Source: JAVBQU01 sp031548675
Lineage (GTDB): Bacteria > Bacteroidota > Bacteroidia > Bacteroidales > P3
Assembly (NCBI GenBank): GCA_031548675.1
Contig: JAVBQU010000169.1
Location: forward strand, 1 to 27,904
Length of the DNA: 27,904 bases
Direction: 5' to 3'
The notes beneath the pieces were generated by a model. It was not told where the DNA came from and did no database searches. It saw only the letters and a list, made by a program, of their open reading frames with translations. A program made the translations under genes and the position numbers. Below are positions 7,764-16,224 of this stretch, in pieces; the first letter of the stretch is position 1; every line of letters begins with the position of its first letter.

Positions 7764-8225
7764 TTATTCTATTTTCATGACATCCATCAAAACATCTGTA
7801 TGATGATGACCTGTATGTGCGGCAAAAAATGTTCCTGTTAGACAAACCTTTTTATTTTTATAGCTTGTCAATTTTACTTCTGAAGTTGATGTCAACTGGA
7901 TTTTTGAAATATTATATTTCGTTACATTGAAATTATCTTCTTCAGCTTCTTTAGCTTTTGAAATAACATTTATCGAATTATCAAGATTTAAGATATAGGC
8001 ATCTTCTCTGCTATCAGTTTGAGGATTTTCTCCATATCCAGGAGGCCCAAAAAAACTTTCAATTTCTAACTTGCCCGAAATTACAGATACTGCTGGTTCA
8101 TAAAAATAATCTTGTTTACTTAAGTCTGTTGCAGAAATTACTTGTTTAGATGAATTGTTGCGACACCCTATTAATAGATAAAAAGAAAATATTATTCCAA
8201 TAAATACTAAATTTGATATTCTCAT
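7764..8225 (-). CDS. DUF4431 domain lipoprotein
   Basis: The protein has 153 residues. Residues 1-20 are a lipoprotein signal with lipobox LIGC (Cys21), so it should be anchored to a membrane. From about residue 45 the sequence matches the DUF4431 pattern: VISGKLEIESFFGPPGYGEN, a YILNLDNSINV strand, and the terminal GTFFAAHTGHHHTDVLMDV. The three consecutive histidines and their neighbours are the most distinctive feature and could bind a metal, but that is inference; I know of no established function. It starts 62 bases after the HAD gene on the same strand, and I see no good promoter between, so the two may be co-transcribed. Confidence 0.85.
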   Translation of the reverse strand: MRISNLVFIGIIFSFYLLIGCRNNSSKQVISATDLSKQDYFYEPAVSVISGKLEIESFFGPPGYGENPQTDSREDAYILNLDNSINVISKAKEAEEDNFNVTKYNISKIQLTSTSEVKLTSYKNKKVCLTGTFFAAHTGHHHTDVLMDVMKIE

Positions 8226-8287
8226 TTCTTCTTAAGTGTATATTATATTTTTATGCATACTTTTGCTTTGTTTTGCAATACTTGTTG

Positions 8288-8932
8288 CTAGGAAGTAAAT
8301 GTATAGGTTAAATTCCCTTGTATATCAAATAAATCTTGGATTTTCATACCTTTTTCCAACCATAGAGCCTGTAAACCTGCTTTTTTAGCTCCTTCTATAT
8401 GCTGGGCTGTATCGTCAATAAACAAGGTTTCTGCCGGATTCAAATGATGCTTATTGATAATGTATAAAAACGATTCGGGATGAGGCTTACGCAACTGTAT
8501 GCGATGTGAAAAAAATGTTTCATTAAACAGAGTTGTAAACATATCAAAGCCTAATTCCTGTTCAAGCATCGGTCGAAAACAGTCTTCATTGATTTGATTT
8601 GTATTGCTAAATAAGAAAGTTTTGTATTTCAATTTTACTTTTCCCAACAATTCAACATTTTCTTGAGGAAGATTTAAAAGTATAGAATTCCATGCCTTGT
8701 TAATCCCTTCGTCGCTTAAAGGTATGCCCGCAATTTTTCTTAATCCGTCGCGAAATTCCTCAGGCGTTATTTTACCTGTTTCTATATCGTCCATTAAACT
8801 GGTTTGAGCTGCTTGGGAATATAAGGTTTCGAAATTCTCAATGCCCATTTCTTTAAACAATTGCACCGGTTTATAATAATCTATATTATAAATTACACCT
8901 CCAAAATCGAATATGATATTTTTTATTGACAT
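8288..8932 (-). CDS. HAD superfamily phosphatase, YihX-like
   Basis: The protein has 214 residues and a complete class IA HAD fold. Motif I is FDFGGVIYN with nucleophile Asp9; as in YihX-type proteins (DLGNV) the +2 position is Gly, not the usual Asp. A helical cap spans about 18-90. Motif II is LFSNTN (Ser109), motif III the Lys in RKPHPE (Lys149), and motif IV IDDTAQHIEGA (Asp173, Asp174). YihX of E. coli hydrolyses alpha-glucose 1-phosphate; related enzymes act on other sugar phosphates or FMN, so the substrate is open. The start at 8932 gives a standard N-terminus. It is divergent from the ROK kinase gene, with 183 bases between. Confidence 0.9.
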   Translation of the reverse strand: MSIKNIIFDFGGVIYNIDYYKPVQLFKEMGIENFETLYSQAAQTSLMDDIETGKITPEEFRDGLRKIAGIPLSDEGINKAWNSILLNLPQENVELLGKVKLKYKTFLFSNTNQINEDCFRPMLEQELGFDMFTTLFNETFFSHRIQLRKPHPESFLYIINKHHLNPAETLFIDDTAQHIEGAKKAGLQALWLEKGMKIQDLFDIQGNLTYTFTS

Positions 8933-9028
8933 AGAAATGATAAAGTTAAATTAGTATTTTTCAAAGGTGCAAAATTACGTTTAAAAATCCATTTAAAATG
9001 CCGATGCACTGTAAGCAGGGATAAAAAA

Positions 9029-9060
9029 TTTGGAACGCATATAAAAATCATGTACATTTG
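9029..9060 (+). promoter_or_regulatory. Bacteroidetes-type promoter for the ROK kinase gene
   Basis: TTTG at 9029-9032, 20 bases, then TACATTTG at 9053-9060 gives a full consensus match. Transcription would start near 9067, leaving a leader of about 50 bases before ATG 9116. Confidence 0.75.
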
Positions 9061-9115
9061 TAGCCAATGATTAATAAAAATTAAACAGTAATAACTTTAT
9101 AATTTTCTTGATATT

Positions 9116-10114
9116 ATGATAAAAGTTGTAGCAGGCGTAGATTTAGGCGGTACACATACTGCCATTGGAATTGTAGACAAAAATATGAATTTTTACGGTG
9201 AGGAAAGTTTCCCTACTACCGATTATAAAACTTTTGAAGCATGGGCAGATAAGCTTACCGAAGTTATTAACAGACTATGCCAAAAAGCAGATGTAGAACT
9301 AATCGGTTTTGGATTGGGAGCTCCCAATGCGAACCATTTTACACGTTCTATTAATAATACTGCTAATCTTCAACAATGGAAAACGTCTGAAAATAATGGT
9401 ATTTACAATATTGCCACCACTTTTAAAACACGTTTAGGCGAGCATATAGAAATTGCGTTGGATAACGATGCCAATGCAGCCGCTGCGGGCGAAAAAATTT
9501 ACGGCGGAGCTAAAAACATGAAAGATTTTATCGTAATTACTTTAGGCACAGGTTTAGGTTCGGGAATTTTTGTAAACGACCAGTTAGTTTATGGTTATAG
9601 CGGTACTGCGGGCGAATTAGGACATGTAATCGTAAAACGCAACGATCGCCCATGCGGATGCGGAAGAGCCGGATGTTTAGAAACTTATGCTTCTGCAACC
9701 GGAATTTGCCGTACTGTAAATATGCTTATAGAAACTGAACCTGAATTGGGAAAAGATAGTATTTTAAGAAAAATAGCGAAAGAAGAAAACGGAATCAAAA
9801 AGAGTAAGGTTATTCACGAAGCTGCCCAAAAAGGCGATCCTTTGGCACTGAAAGCTTTTGATATAACAGGTAAAGTATTAGGCGAAGCTTTGGCAGACTT
9901 TACGGCTTTTACCAGCCCTGAAGCATTTTTCTTGTTCGGCGGACTGGCAAACAGCCGCGAATATATCTTGAATCCGACCCTGCGTTATATGGAAGAATCT
10001 CTTTGCTTCCCTTTTGCAGGTAAGGTTAAAGTATTGTTATCCGACTTATTAGATAAAAATGCTGCAATTTTGGGTTCCGCTGCTTTGGCATGGGATAGCT
10101 TGGATAAAAAATAA
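9116..10114 (+). CDS. ROK family sugar kinase (glucokinase-like)
   Basis: The 332-residue protein phosphorylates a hexose or N-acetylhexosamine with ATP in the cytoplasm. The phosphate-binding motif VDLGGTHT is at 8-15. The catalytic Asp is Asp118 in LDNDANAAA. The second nucleotide loop is TLGTGLGSGIF. The ROK zinc site is intact: His170 in GELGH and Cys180, Cys182, Cys187 in CGCGRAGCLE. There is no N-terminal helix-turn-helix, so it is a kinase and not a NagC/XylR-type repressor. ROK sequence alone does not separate glucokinase from N-acetylglucosamine or other sugar kinases. It has its own promoter and ends at a strong symmetric hairpin shared with the convergent GT87 gene. Confidence 0.93.
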   Translation: MIKVVAGVDLGGTHTAIGIVDKNMNFYGEESFPTTDYKTFEAWADKLTEVINRLCQKADVELIGFGLGAPNANHFTRSINNTANLQQWKTSENNGIYNIATTFKTRLGEHIEIALDNDANAAAAGEKIYGGAKNMKDFIVITLGTGLGSGIFVNDQLVYGYSGTAGELGHVIVKRNDRPCGCGRAGCLETYASATGICRTVNMLIETEPELGKDSILRKIAKEENGIKKSKVIHEAAQKGDPLALKAFDITGKVLGEALADFTAFTSPEAFFLFGGLANSREYILNPTLRYMEESLCFPFAGKVKVLLSDLLDKNAAILGSAALAWDSLDKK

Positions 10115-10155
10115 ATCTTCTGATAATTAGCAATCCGACTCTTCCTAAATAATTG

Positions 10156-10198
10156 AATTAAACCCTCACTCGTTTTGAAAACGAGTGAGGGTTTAATT
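10156..10198. terminator. Bidirectional terminator hairpin between convergent genes
   Basis: Bases 10156-10198 form an almost perfect palindrome with arms of about 20 bases (aattaaaccctcactcg... and its complement) around a TTTTGAAAA centre. The GC-rich middle is flanked by A/T ends, so either strand gives a stem followed by U-rich sequence. It lies between the ROK kinase gene (+) and the GT87 gene (-) and should stop transcription from both. Confidence 0.88.
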
Positions 10199-10239
10199 CT
10201 TGATAAATATTGATAGTAAGAACTGCATATTGCCTGCAA

Positions 10240-11520
10240 CTACGCCACAGCCTCTCCCCTTTGATTATTTTCTATTTTTTCGGGTCTGCAAACAAAGAGG
10301 ACTGCTACCAGCAATAAAGCTCCAAATGTCAGGGTTTTATAGTGGTCGTAATATTTAATAAACGACCCTAAAAGCAAATGAGCATTGAGTATCAAAAATA
10401 AAAAAGACATCAAAACCCAAATTCCTATTTTCTTCCTTTTGACTTGGGGTAGTGATGACTGCCCTGTCTTTTGAGCATAGAAAAACATCATATAGTAATA
10501 AACGATGTAAGTAGTAGCCGGAAACATAAAGAAGAAAGCGTAATGCTGCTGATGGGGAAAAATAAGAGGCACAAGAAGTAAGATATAACTTAACTCGTAC
10601 AATTGCTGTAACTTACTTTTAGACTTCACAAAAGGACGTGAACGCAGGTAAAACAACGTCAGAATAATAAAAAACAGCCGTACACAAGTAATGATAATCT
10701 GCAAAGAGTGCAAGCTTACATCAGCTATATTTCGTTTAATTGCAAGAGCATACGCATCTCCCTGATTTTCGACCAGAAAAACGGATAGTAAAGTTGTTAG
10801 CGAATGAAAACTTCTTTCTTCCGCATCCAATATATGATTTGCATTCAGCGGATTTATCAAATTCCACCTTTCATGAAGTAAAAAAGTGGTATGTTCCCAC
10901 CCGAGAAACACAACCGGAAGAAATATCAGCAAAACTAAAGCAAGCACAAGCATAGCAGATGCTTTAAAATATCCGCGGTAAAGCAGATATGGCAGAATAA
11001 CAATAGGTAATATCTTAATATCTATTCCGATAGCTATTAGCAAAGCTCCCAGTAGAATTTGATTATTATTGATACGATATATTCCTTCGAGAATAAGAAA
11101 CAGGATTAGAATTGTAACTTGCGATAAGTGAAAGTTCGCTTTCAAGGTAAATGAAATAAAAGCAAAGGCAATGAGTGTAAATAACCAAAGTTTTTTAGAG
11201 CCGGAAAAAACCGAGAAATCCAAATAACGACAAATCAATTTCCAAATCCGATAGGTAAAGAATACATTGAGAATAAGCCACAGCACTTTTACCAAATAAA
11301 TAGGCAGAAAGGTAAGCGGATATAAAATTATAGCAAATAACGGGCTGTAAAAATAATGATAATAATTACTATACAATTCTTTATAAATATTTTTACCTAC
11401 AAATAAATCTCTCGAAGCCGATATAAAAATATAGAAATCGCCCTTGCCCCGGGCTTCAAAAAGAATGGCTATAAATACTAATAAAAGTCCGATTATGTAG
11501 TATAATCTTTTGTTCTGCAT
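10240..11520 (-). CDS. GT87-type integral membrane glycosyltransferase
   Basis: The 426-residue protein has about ten hydrophobic segments. The first loop has GKGDFYIFISASRDLFVGKN then YYHYFYSPLFAIILYPL. This acidic first loop followed by a YSP-type motif is typical of GT87 (DUF2029) proteins, relatives of the mycobacterial polyprenyl-phosphomannose-dependent mannosyltransferases. The family uses lipid-linked sugars and works on the periplasmic face. The C-terminal 120 residues are hydrophobic with a basic end (KIENNQRGEAVA). The acceptor cannot be read from the sequence and no other glycan assembly genes adjoin it. It is divergent from the GH101 gene and ends at the shared hairpin. Confidence 0.85.
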   Translation of the reverse strand: MQNKRLYYIIGLLLVFIAILFEARGKGDFYIFISASRDLFVGKNIYKELYSNYYHYFYSPLFAIILYPLTFLPIYLVKVLWLILNVFFTYRIWKLICRYLDFSVFSGSKKLWLFTLIAFAFISFTLKANFHLSQVTILILFLILEGIYRINNNQILLGALLIAIGIDIKILPIVILPYLLYRGYFKASAMLVLALVLLIFLPVVFLGWEHTTFLLHERWNLINPLNANHILDAEERSFHSLTTLLSVFLVENQGDAYALAIKRNIADVSLHSLQIIITCVRLFFIILTLFYLRSRPFVKSKSKLQQLYELSYILLLVPLIFPHQQHYAFFFMFPATTYIVYYYMMFFYAQKTGQSSLPQVKRKKIGIWVLMSFLFLILNAHLLLGSFIKYYDHYKTLTFGALLLVAVLFVCRPEKIENNQRGEAVA

Positions 11521-11637
11521 TCTGTAAATTCTAATGAATAATACGCTGTTTTTCTGCTAGTTTTCAATAAAGTTTGCAAAGTTCGTACTTTTTATCGGTT
11601 CTTTAAAATCTAAATTATTTTTCTGTAAATAAAACTG

Positions 11638-11645
11638 TATCTTTG
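11638..11645 (+). promoter_or_regulatory. Possible -7 box (TATCTTTG) for the GH101 gene
   Basis: TATCTTTG matches the Bacteroidetes -7 consensus and lies 35 bases before ATG 11680. No clear -33 TTG is found at the usual distance, so the core promoter may be weak or depend on an activator. Confidence 0.5.
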
Positions 11646-11679
11646 CTTAGTTTCAATTTTAATACCATAATTTATACCC

Positions 11680-14600
11680 ATGAACATAAAAAAATATATT
11701 TTTGCGCTGATTATCAGTCTTATTTTTTCAGGATTTGTAAACGCTCAAGAAATTACTTTTGGAAAAAAAGAAAGTACCGTTTGGCGGGTAGTTCCCGAAA
11801 AAAGCAAAGGCACTGCTTCCGTTAAAAACGGAGTTATAACCTTAACTACATTCAAAGATTCTACAAGTGATTTATTTTATATTCTTGACCAAAAAATAGA
11901 TAATTCCAACATATCTGTTTCATATAAAATCAAGCCACTGAACGAAGAATCGCATACAGGCGTTTTGCTGCGTTATGTTTCGCCCGACGATTGGGTTTAT
12001 GTAGGCTGTGATTTAACCAGCGATATTTTCGGTTATTCGGCTTGGTATGTCGAAACGCCTACATTCCGCAAAGAAATATGCCGTGATATTGCCAAACTAT
12101 ACCAAAACTATACGCGGAATATCCGAATCGACTGCGAAAATCAAGCTATTACCTTGCGTATAGATAATGAAATTGCGGCTTATATAAATATTCCGGAAAT
12201 AGGCATGCATATAGGTAAAATAGGCTTTCGGGCACACAAAGGCGGTGCGGCTGTAATTTCAGATGTTGTATATGAGATTAAGAGAAAACCACATCTTTCG
12301 CTTTTTATTAAAACTATTTCCATACAATCAGATATATTAAGTGTGAATTTGGCCAGCTCTTTTCCTAGTCCTTTAACTTACAAGTGGAAGAATGACACTG
12401 TATCGGTAAATCGAAAAGAATATCCATATATAAGGTTGAATGGAACTAATTACATTGTAAAAGGACAAGGAAAGCAAATTAACAACCAAACAGTTGTATA
12501 TAATTTAGAAATTCCTGAAGTAAATGTAACAATGGATGTAGAATGTAAAGTGCAAGGGCATATTTTTCAAACTAAAATTACTCGTTTGCAGGAAAAAGGA
12601 ACCTTTAGAGTTTATACTATAGGTTTTCCTGAGCAATTTTCCGCTGCTATTCCAAATACAGATTCCAATGCTCATCTTGGTGTAGCTTTAAGCGAAGCTA
12701 CAGACCGCTTTTTCGACCTTAAAACCAAAACACAAGATACTATTCCTCAAACAGCAACCATAGCTATTTTAAATAATAATAAAATAGCCATTACATTGGA
12801 TAATAATTCTATATATGAATCTAAACAATTTATTTATCAGACAGATAAGCAAAAAACATCTATAGGAAACAATGAATGGATTTATAGGGGTTTGGATGGG
12901 AAAATTACCGAATTGCCTTGGTATAAGGTTATCTTTACCGAAGACCGCAACAATGATGGTAAGGTAAATTGGCAGGATGGAGCAGTTGCTCTTTCCGAAG
13001 TATATCCCGACCCTTATGGTGTGGAACGTGTTCGGAATTCGAATATTACAATTACCATGAACTTTGCCAGCGAAGCTCAGTTTCCTTTTCTCCGGCAGTT
13101 GGATAACGTCAAGAAAATTTATTATTTGACTGATGGTTTTCGTCAGATGATAGAGTTAAAAGGCTATCAATCGGAAGGACATGATACTGGGCATCCTGAT
13201 TATGCAGGTAACTATAATGAACGTGCCGGAGGTTTGAAAGATTTGAATACTTTGGTAAATGAAGGCAAACGTTATAATGCTTATATCGGGTTGCATATTA
13301 ATGAAAGCGAGGCACATCCTGCCGCCAGAACTTACGATTCTACTTTTATGACCACCATTCCGGCTTGGAAATGGTTAGACCAAGCCTATTTGATTAATAA
13401 GGAAACAGATGTAATGAGCGGAAATTTTCAAAAACGTTTGAATAATCTGAAAAAAGACATAGACGGTTTAGATTTTATTTATATTGATACCTATCGCGAA
13501 CATCGTTATTTGGCATACAATACGGCTAAACTCTTTAACGAACGGGGCTGGGCTGTCTGGACAGAAGATCCAGGCGTTTTCAACCGTTACGGCACTTGGA
13601 TTCATTATTACCCCGAATCGAAAAGCCTGATTTCTCGTTTTATACACGGAACGCGTAAAGATGGTTTTGCGGAAGATTCTTTATTTGGCGGCGGCTACGA
13701 TAGAGGTGCTGCCATCGGTTTTCAAGGCTGGCAAAACGGCAAGAATTTATACTGGGCTTTGCGGAATTTTTACACCATTCAACTACCCTACCGTTACTTG
13801 ATGCAATCACAGGTAATCTATGCCGACTCGGTAAATCTACGTTTTAAAAACGGCACGGAAGTGCGTTACGCAAACGGTGTAAGTTCTATGTACGACAACG
13901 GGCGTTTGATTAAAAAAGGTAATATTATTTTTATCCCTTGGCAGGAAAAAATCTATCATTACAATCCCGAAGGAGGCAAAACCGAATGGGAACTTCCGGC
14001 TTCGTGGAAAGGCATTTCGCAGGTATATGGGTATCCGCTTTCCGATACAGGACGATTGGCTGTTATGCTATTACCTGTTGCAAATAACCGCATCAGCATC
14101 AATGCAACAAAAGATGTCCCTTATGTAATATACAAAAGCCAAGCTCCCGATTTACTGTCTGCTGATTGGAGTCATGGAAGTTTGATAAAAGATATGGGTT
14201 TTGATAGCAAAACATTCACATATTGGAAAAGAACAGGGAATGAAAACGGTGCTCAAATTGAAACTACCACTTACGGGCAATCGCAATTACGCTTAAGTGG
14301 AAAAGAAAAAACAGGCGTAACACAAGGCATTTCCGGTCTGGAAAGCGGCAAAAGCTACAGCGTTTGGGCTTGGGTAGAGATAAAAGGCAAACGCAGGGCT
14401 GTATTGGAAATTATAGATGCAAACGGTAAATCTGTTCAAACAAGCATTGAAGAAACCACAATCAAAAATACGCAGGTAAATTCGGATAAACGGGGCGGAT
14501 ATTACCAATTGCTGCATGTAAGGTTTACCCAGCCGGCAGAACGAACCACAGCCGAAATTAAATTGGCAGCCGAAGCCGTAAGCGATACTTCATCCGTAGT

Positions 14601-15090
14601 TTTTGACGATATTCGTTTGCTCGAAACCCATAGCAAACCGAAAGAGGGATATGTGTTTTATGAAGATTTTGAAAATGTAGATTTCGGCTTAAATAGCTGG
14701 ATGCTTGCTAAAGCGGCAGAAGACAAAATACATCTTACCGAATTACATAAAGGCTATAACGATGAAGATGTGATTAACGGAAATTGGTCGCTCAAAATCT
14801 TAGATCAAGGCAAGGGCGAAATTATGCGTACTATGCCTTCGTTAATAAGTTTTGCCCCGAATACAAATTATAAAATCCGTTTTGAGTATTCTTCTTCGCA
14901 AAAAGGCTCTTTCGAAGTGGTAGTTCGTTCTGCTAAAGCAGATAAAATCTTATTCAAAGCACCGCTCGATGGCAGAGGCTTATTAGAGGGTTCATTCAAT
15001 ACCGAAAATTTGGATGACTGCTATATTGCCATTATCGAATCCGGCAGAGGCATGTTGATTATGGATGATTTTGGAATAAGTAAGTTTTGA
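11680..15090 (+). CDS. GH101 endo-alpha-N-acetylgalactosaminidase (O-glycan releasing)
   Basis: GH101 enzymes cleave the GalNAc-alpha-Ser/Thr bond and release Gal-beta1,3-GalNAc from mucin-type O-glycans. The 1136-residue protein has a signal peptide (1-23, VNAQE) and a LamG-like beta-sandwich at about 25-205. A beta-rich linker follows, then the catalytic barrel from about 300 to 760, and two C-terminal galactose-binding-like modules (about 830-985, 990-1136). Family landmarks are the calcium-loop-like DRNNDGKVNWQDG from Asp422, GYQSEGHDTGHPDY at 495-508 and GLHINESEAHP at 537. The expected nucleophile is Asp603 in DFIYIDTY and the acid/base Glu629 in AVWTED. There is no T9SS sorting domain, so it is probably periplasmic. 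The family call is strong; the native substrate is inferred. Confidence 0.9.
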   Translation: MNIKKYIFALIISLIFSGFVNAQEITFGKKESTVWRVVPEKSKGTASVKNGVITLTTFKDSTSDLFYILDQKIDNSNISVSYKIKPLNEESHTGVLLRYVSPDDWVYVGCDLTSDIFGYSAWYVETPTFRKEICRDIAKLYQNYTRNIRIDCENQAITLRIDNEIAAYINIPEIGMHIGKIGFRAHKGGAAVISDVVYEIKRKPHLSLFIKTISIQSDILSVNLASSFPSPLTYKWKNDTVSVNRKEYPYIRLNGTNYIVKGQGKQINNQTVVYNLEIPEVNVTMDVECKVQGHIFQTKITRLQEKGTFRVYTIGFPEQFSAAIPNTDSNAHLGVALSEATDRFFDLKTKTQDTIPQTATIAILNNNKIAITLDNNSIYESKQFIYQTDKQKTSIGNNEWIYRGLDGKITELPWYKVIFTEDRNNDGKVNWQDGAVALSEVYPDPYGVERVRNSNITITMNFASEAQFPFLRQLDNVKKIYYLTDGFRQMIELKGYQSEGHDTGHPDYAGNYNERAGGLKDLNTLVNEGKRYNAYIGLHINESEAHPAARTYDSTFMTTIPAWKWLDQAYLINKETDVMSGNFQKRLNNLKKDIDGLDFIYIDTYREHRYLAYNTAKLFNERGWAVWTEDPGVFNRYGTWIHYYPESKSLISRFIHGTRKDGFAEDSLFGGGYDRGAAIGFQGWQNGKNLYWALRNFYTIQLPYRYLMQSQVIYADSVNLRFKNGTEVRYANGVSSMYDNGRLIKKGNIIFIPWQEKIYHYNPEGGKTEWELPASWKGISQVYGYPLSDTGRLAVMLLPVANNRISINATKDVPYVIYKSQAPDLLSADWSHGSLIKDMGFDSKTFTYWKRTGNENGAQIETTTYGQSQLRLSGKEKTGVTQGISGLESGKSYSVWAWVEIKGKRRAVLEIIDANGKSVQTSIEETTIKNTQVNSDKRGGYYQLLHVRFTQPAERTTAEIKLAAEAVSDTSSVVFDDIRLLETHSKPKEGYVFYEDFENVDFGLNSWMLAKAAEDKIHLTELHKGYNDEDVINGNWSLKILDQGKGEIMRTMPSLISFAPNTNYKIRFEYSSSQKGSFEVVVRSAKADKILFKAPLDGRGLLEGSFNTENLDDCYIAIIESGRGMLIMDDFGISKF

Positions 15091-15110
15091 TAATTTTAAA
15101 AATAACAATA

Positions 15111-15638
15111 ATGGATAAACAAATAGAAACTATAAGCCATGGGGCTTTATTTAAAGGAACTATCTCAAATATTGGAGCGGGTATATGTGCCATTTCAATA
15201 TTCTTATTTTTTACATCAATTAGTTTTGTTATTCCTTTGATAACATTAGTAATAGGTTTTATACTTTTTATGTCTATCGAATTGGTGGAAATAGATTATA
15301 ATCAGAGAAAAATACGAAAAGTATTGTATCTCATTTTTTACAAACATGGAGAATGGATACCTCTTGATGATTTTGATAAGTTAGTATTTGGGGCAAACCA
15401 CAAAGCATTAAAAATGGTAATGCCCGCCCATCCTATCTTTCAAAAGGATGTAAATTTAAGATTTTATGATATATACATTGCCAATAAGAATAACCCAAGC
15501 AAAACTTTTCTTTTTATAAGTTGTAACAGCATTCAAGAAGGGCAAAAGAAACTAGAAGAATATTCTTCAAAATTGGATATGGAAGCGATAGATACGATAA
15601 AGCAAGGGTGGGAAAATATAAGGGAGCGAACGTCTTAA
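15111..15638 (+). CDS. Small membrane protein of unknown function
   Basis: I do not recognise this 175-residue protein. It has two hydrophobic segments close together (about 20-37 and 39-60: GAGICAISIFLFFT..., VIPLITLVIGFILFMSIE). These are followed by a soluble C-terminal domain with a short basic patch (YNQRKIRKV), a WIPLDDFDKLVFG strand region and a charged helical end. The shape is like bacterial PH-like membrane proteins, but I cannot confirm this. The start is ATG 15111; an upstream TTG at 15087 overlaps the end of the GH101 gene and adds nothing conserved. It lies 20 bases after GH101 on the same strand and is likely co-transcribed with it. Confidence 0.8.
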   Translation: MDKQIETISHGALFKGTISNIGAGICAISIFLFFTSISFVIPLITLVIGFILFMSIELVEIDYNQRKIRKVLYLIFYKHGEWIPLDDFDKLVFGANHKALKMVMPAHPIFQKDVNLRFYDIYIANKNNPSKTFLFISCNSIQEGQKKLEEYSSKLDMEAIDTIKQGWENIRERTS

Positions 15639-15669
15639 TATTTTTGCAGATATTTGTAAATTAGCCCAG

Positions 15670-15696
15670 TTAAGCCGAATTTGAAATTCGGCTTAA
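15670..15696. terminator. Symmetric hairpin downstream of the GH101 operon
   Basis: Bases 15670-15682 (ttaagccgaattt) and 15684-15696 are perfect complements around a single G, leaving an effective loop of TTGAA. It begins 32 bases after the stop of the small membrane protein gene, in the convergent gap before the SMR gene. The centre resembles that of the 10156-10198 terminator. No long T run follows on either strand, so terminator strength is uncertain. Confidence 0.6.
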
Positions 15697-15829
15697 AATC
15701 ATAAAACCAAAACAAACAAAATCGAAACTAGATTGTAAATTCGGTAATATTTGTAGAGAAAAATAAAATTAGAAATGCCGGATTGTTACAGTCTGCCGTA
15801 GAACCGACAGCAAAGCTCTTAAATTATAT

Positions 15830-16156
15830 TTAGTGAGAAACAGCTTTCAGTCCTATAATAGAAGCTATTAAAGTAAAAAGGAAAAAGATTCTCCAAAAAT
15901 GCGTGGGTTCTTTAAAAATAAGAATACCCACCAAAACCGTTCCCACTGCGCCTATCCCTGTCCAAACGGCATATCCTGTACCAATAGGAATGGTTTGTGT
16001 AGCCTTATAAAGCAAGTACATACTTGCCGAAAGTGAAATAAAAAACCCTGTAAACCAAAGTGTTGCTTCTGTACCTGTAGTTTGGTTTGCTTTTCCCAAA
16101 CAAGCAGCAAATCCCACTTCGCAAAAACCTCCTATAATCAATAATAACCAAGCCAT
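15830..16156 (-). CDS. SMR-family transporter, SugE/Gdx-like
   Basis: The 108-residue protein has four transmembrane helices, the standard size for small multidrug resistance transporters. The proton- and substrate-binding Glu is Glu13 in LIIGGFCEVGFA. The third helix region, IPIGTGYAVWTGIGAVGTV, and the end, IGLKAVSH, are closer to the SugE/Gdx branch (guanidinium exporters) than to EmrE. Substrate assignment from sequence is tentative. A TACCTTTG box lies just upstream, suggesting its own promoter. The short leader is too small for a guanidine riboswitch. The first bases after the stop hold only a weak 6-bp hairpin (15793-15810). Confidence 0.92.
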   Translation of the reverse strand: MAWLLLIIGGFCEVGFAACLGKANQTTGTEATLWFTGFFISLSASMYLLYKATQTIPIGTGYAVWTGIGAVGTVLVGILIFKEPTHFWRIFFLFTLIASIIGLKAVSH

Positions 16157-16178
16157 TTTTATGTATTTTTTGAGCTTG

Positions 16179-16186
16179 CAAAGGTA
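16179..16186 (-). promoter_or_regulatory. Possible -7 box (TACCTTTG) for the SMR gene
   Basis: On the minus strand TACCTTTG matches TAnnTTTG and lies 22 bases before the ATG at 16156. I do not see a -33 TTG at 20 bases, so confidence is limited. Confidence 0.45.
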
Positions 16187-16224
16187 GTAAAAATCCCGAC
16201 AATAAAACCTTATTTGTAATCCCG

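Noticed and set aside
7606..7845. 79-codon frame overlapping the DUF4431 gene end
   Set aside because: It overlaps the lipoprotein gene in a different frame and has cysteine-rich, low-quality sequence without similarity to anything known.
15087..15110. TTG start at 15087 for the small membrane protein
   Set aside because: It overlaps the end of GH101, and the ATG at 15111 gives a cleaner protein.
15793..15810. Six-base hairpin after the SMR gene
   Set aside because: The stem is short with a wobble pair and no adjoining T run; not enough for a terminator call.
16157..16224. Guanidine riboswitch in front of the SugE-like gene
   Set aside because: The gap is 68 bases, AT-rich, with no structure resembling ykkC-type aptamers; a promoter box takes most of it.
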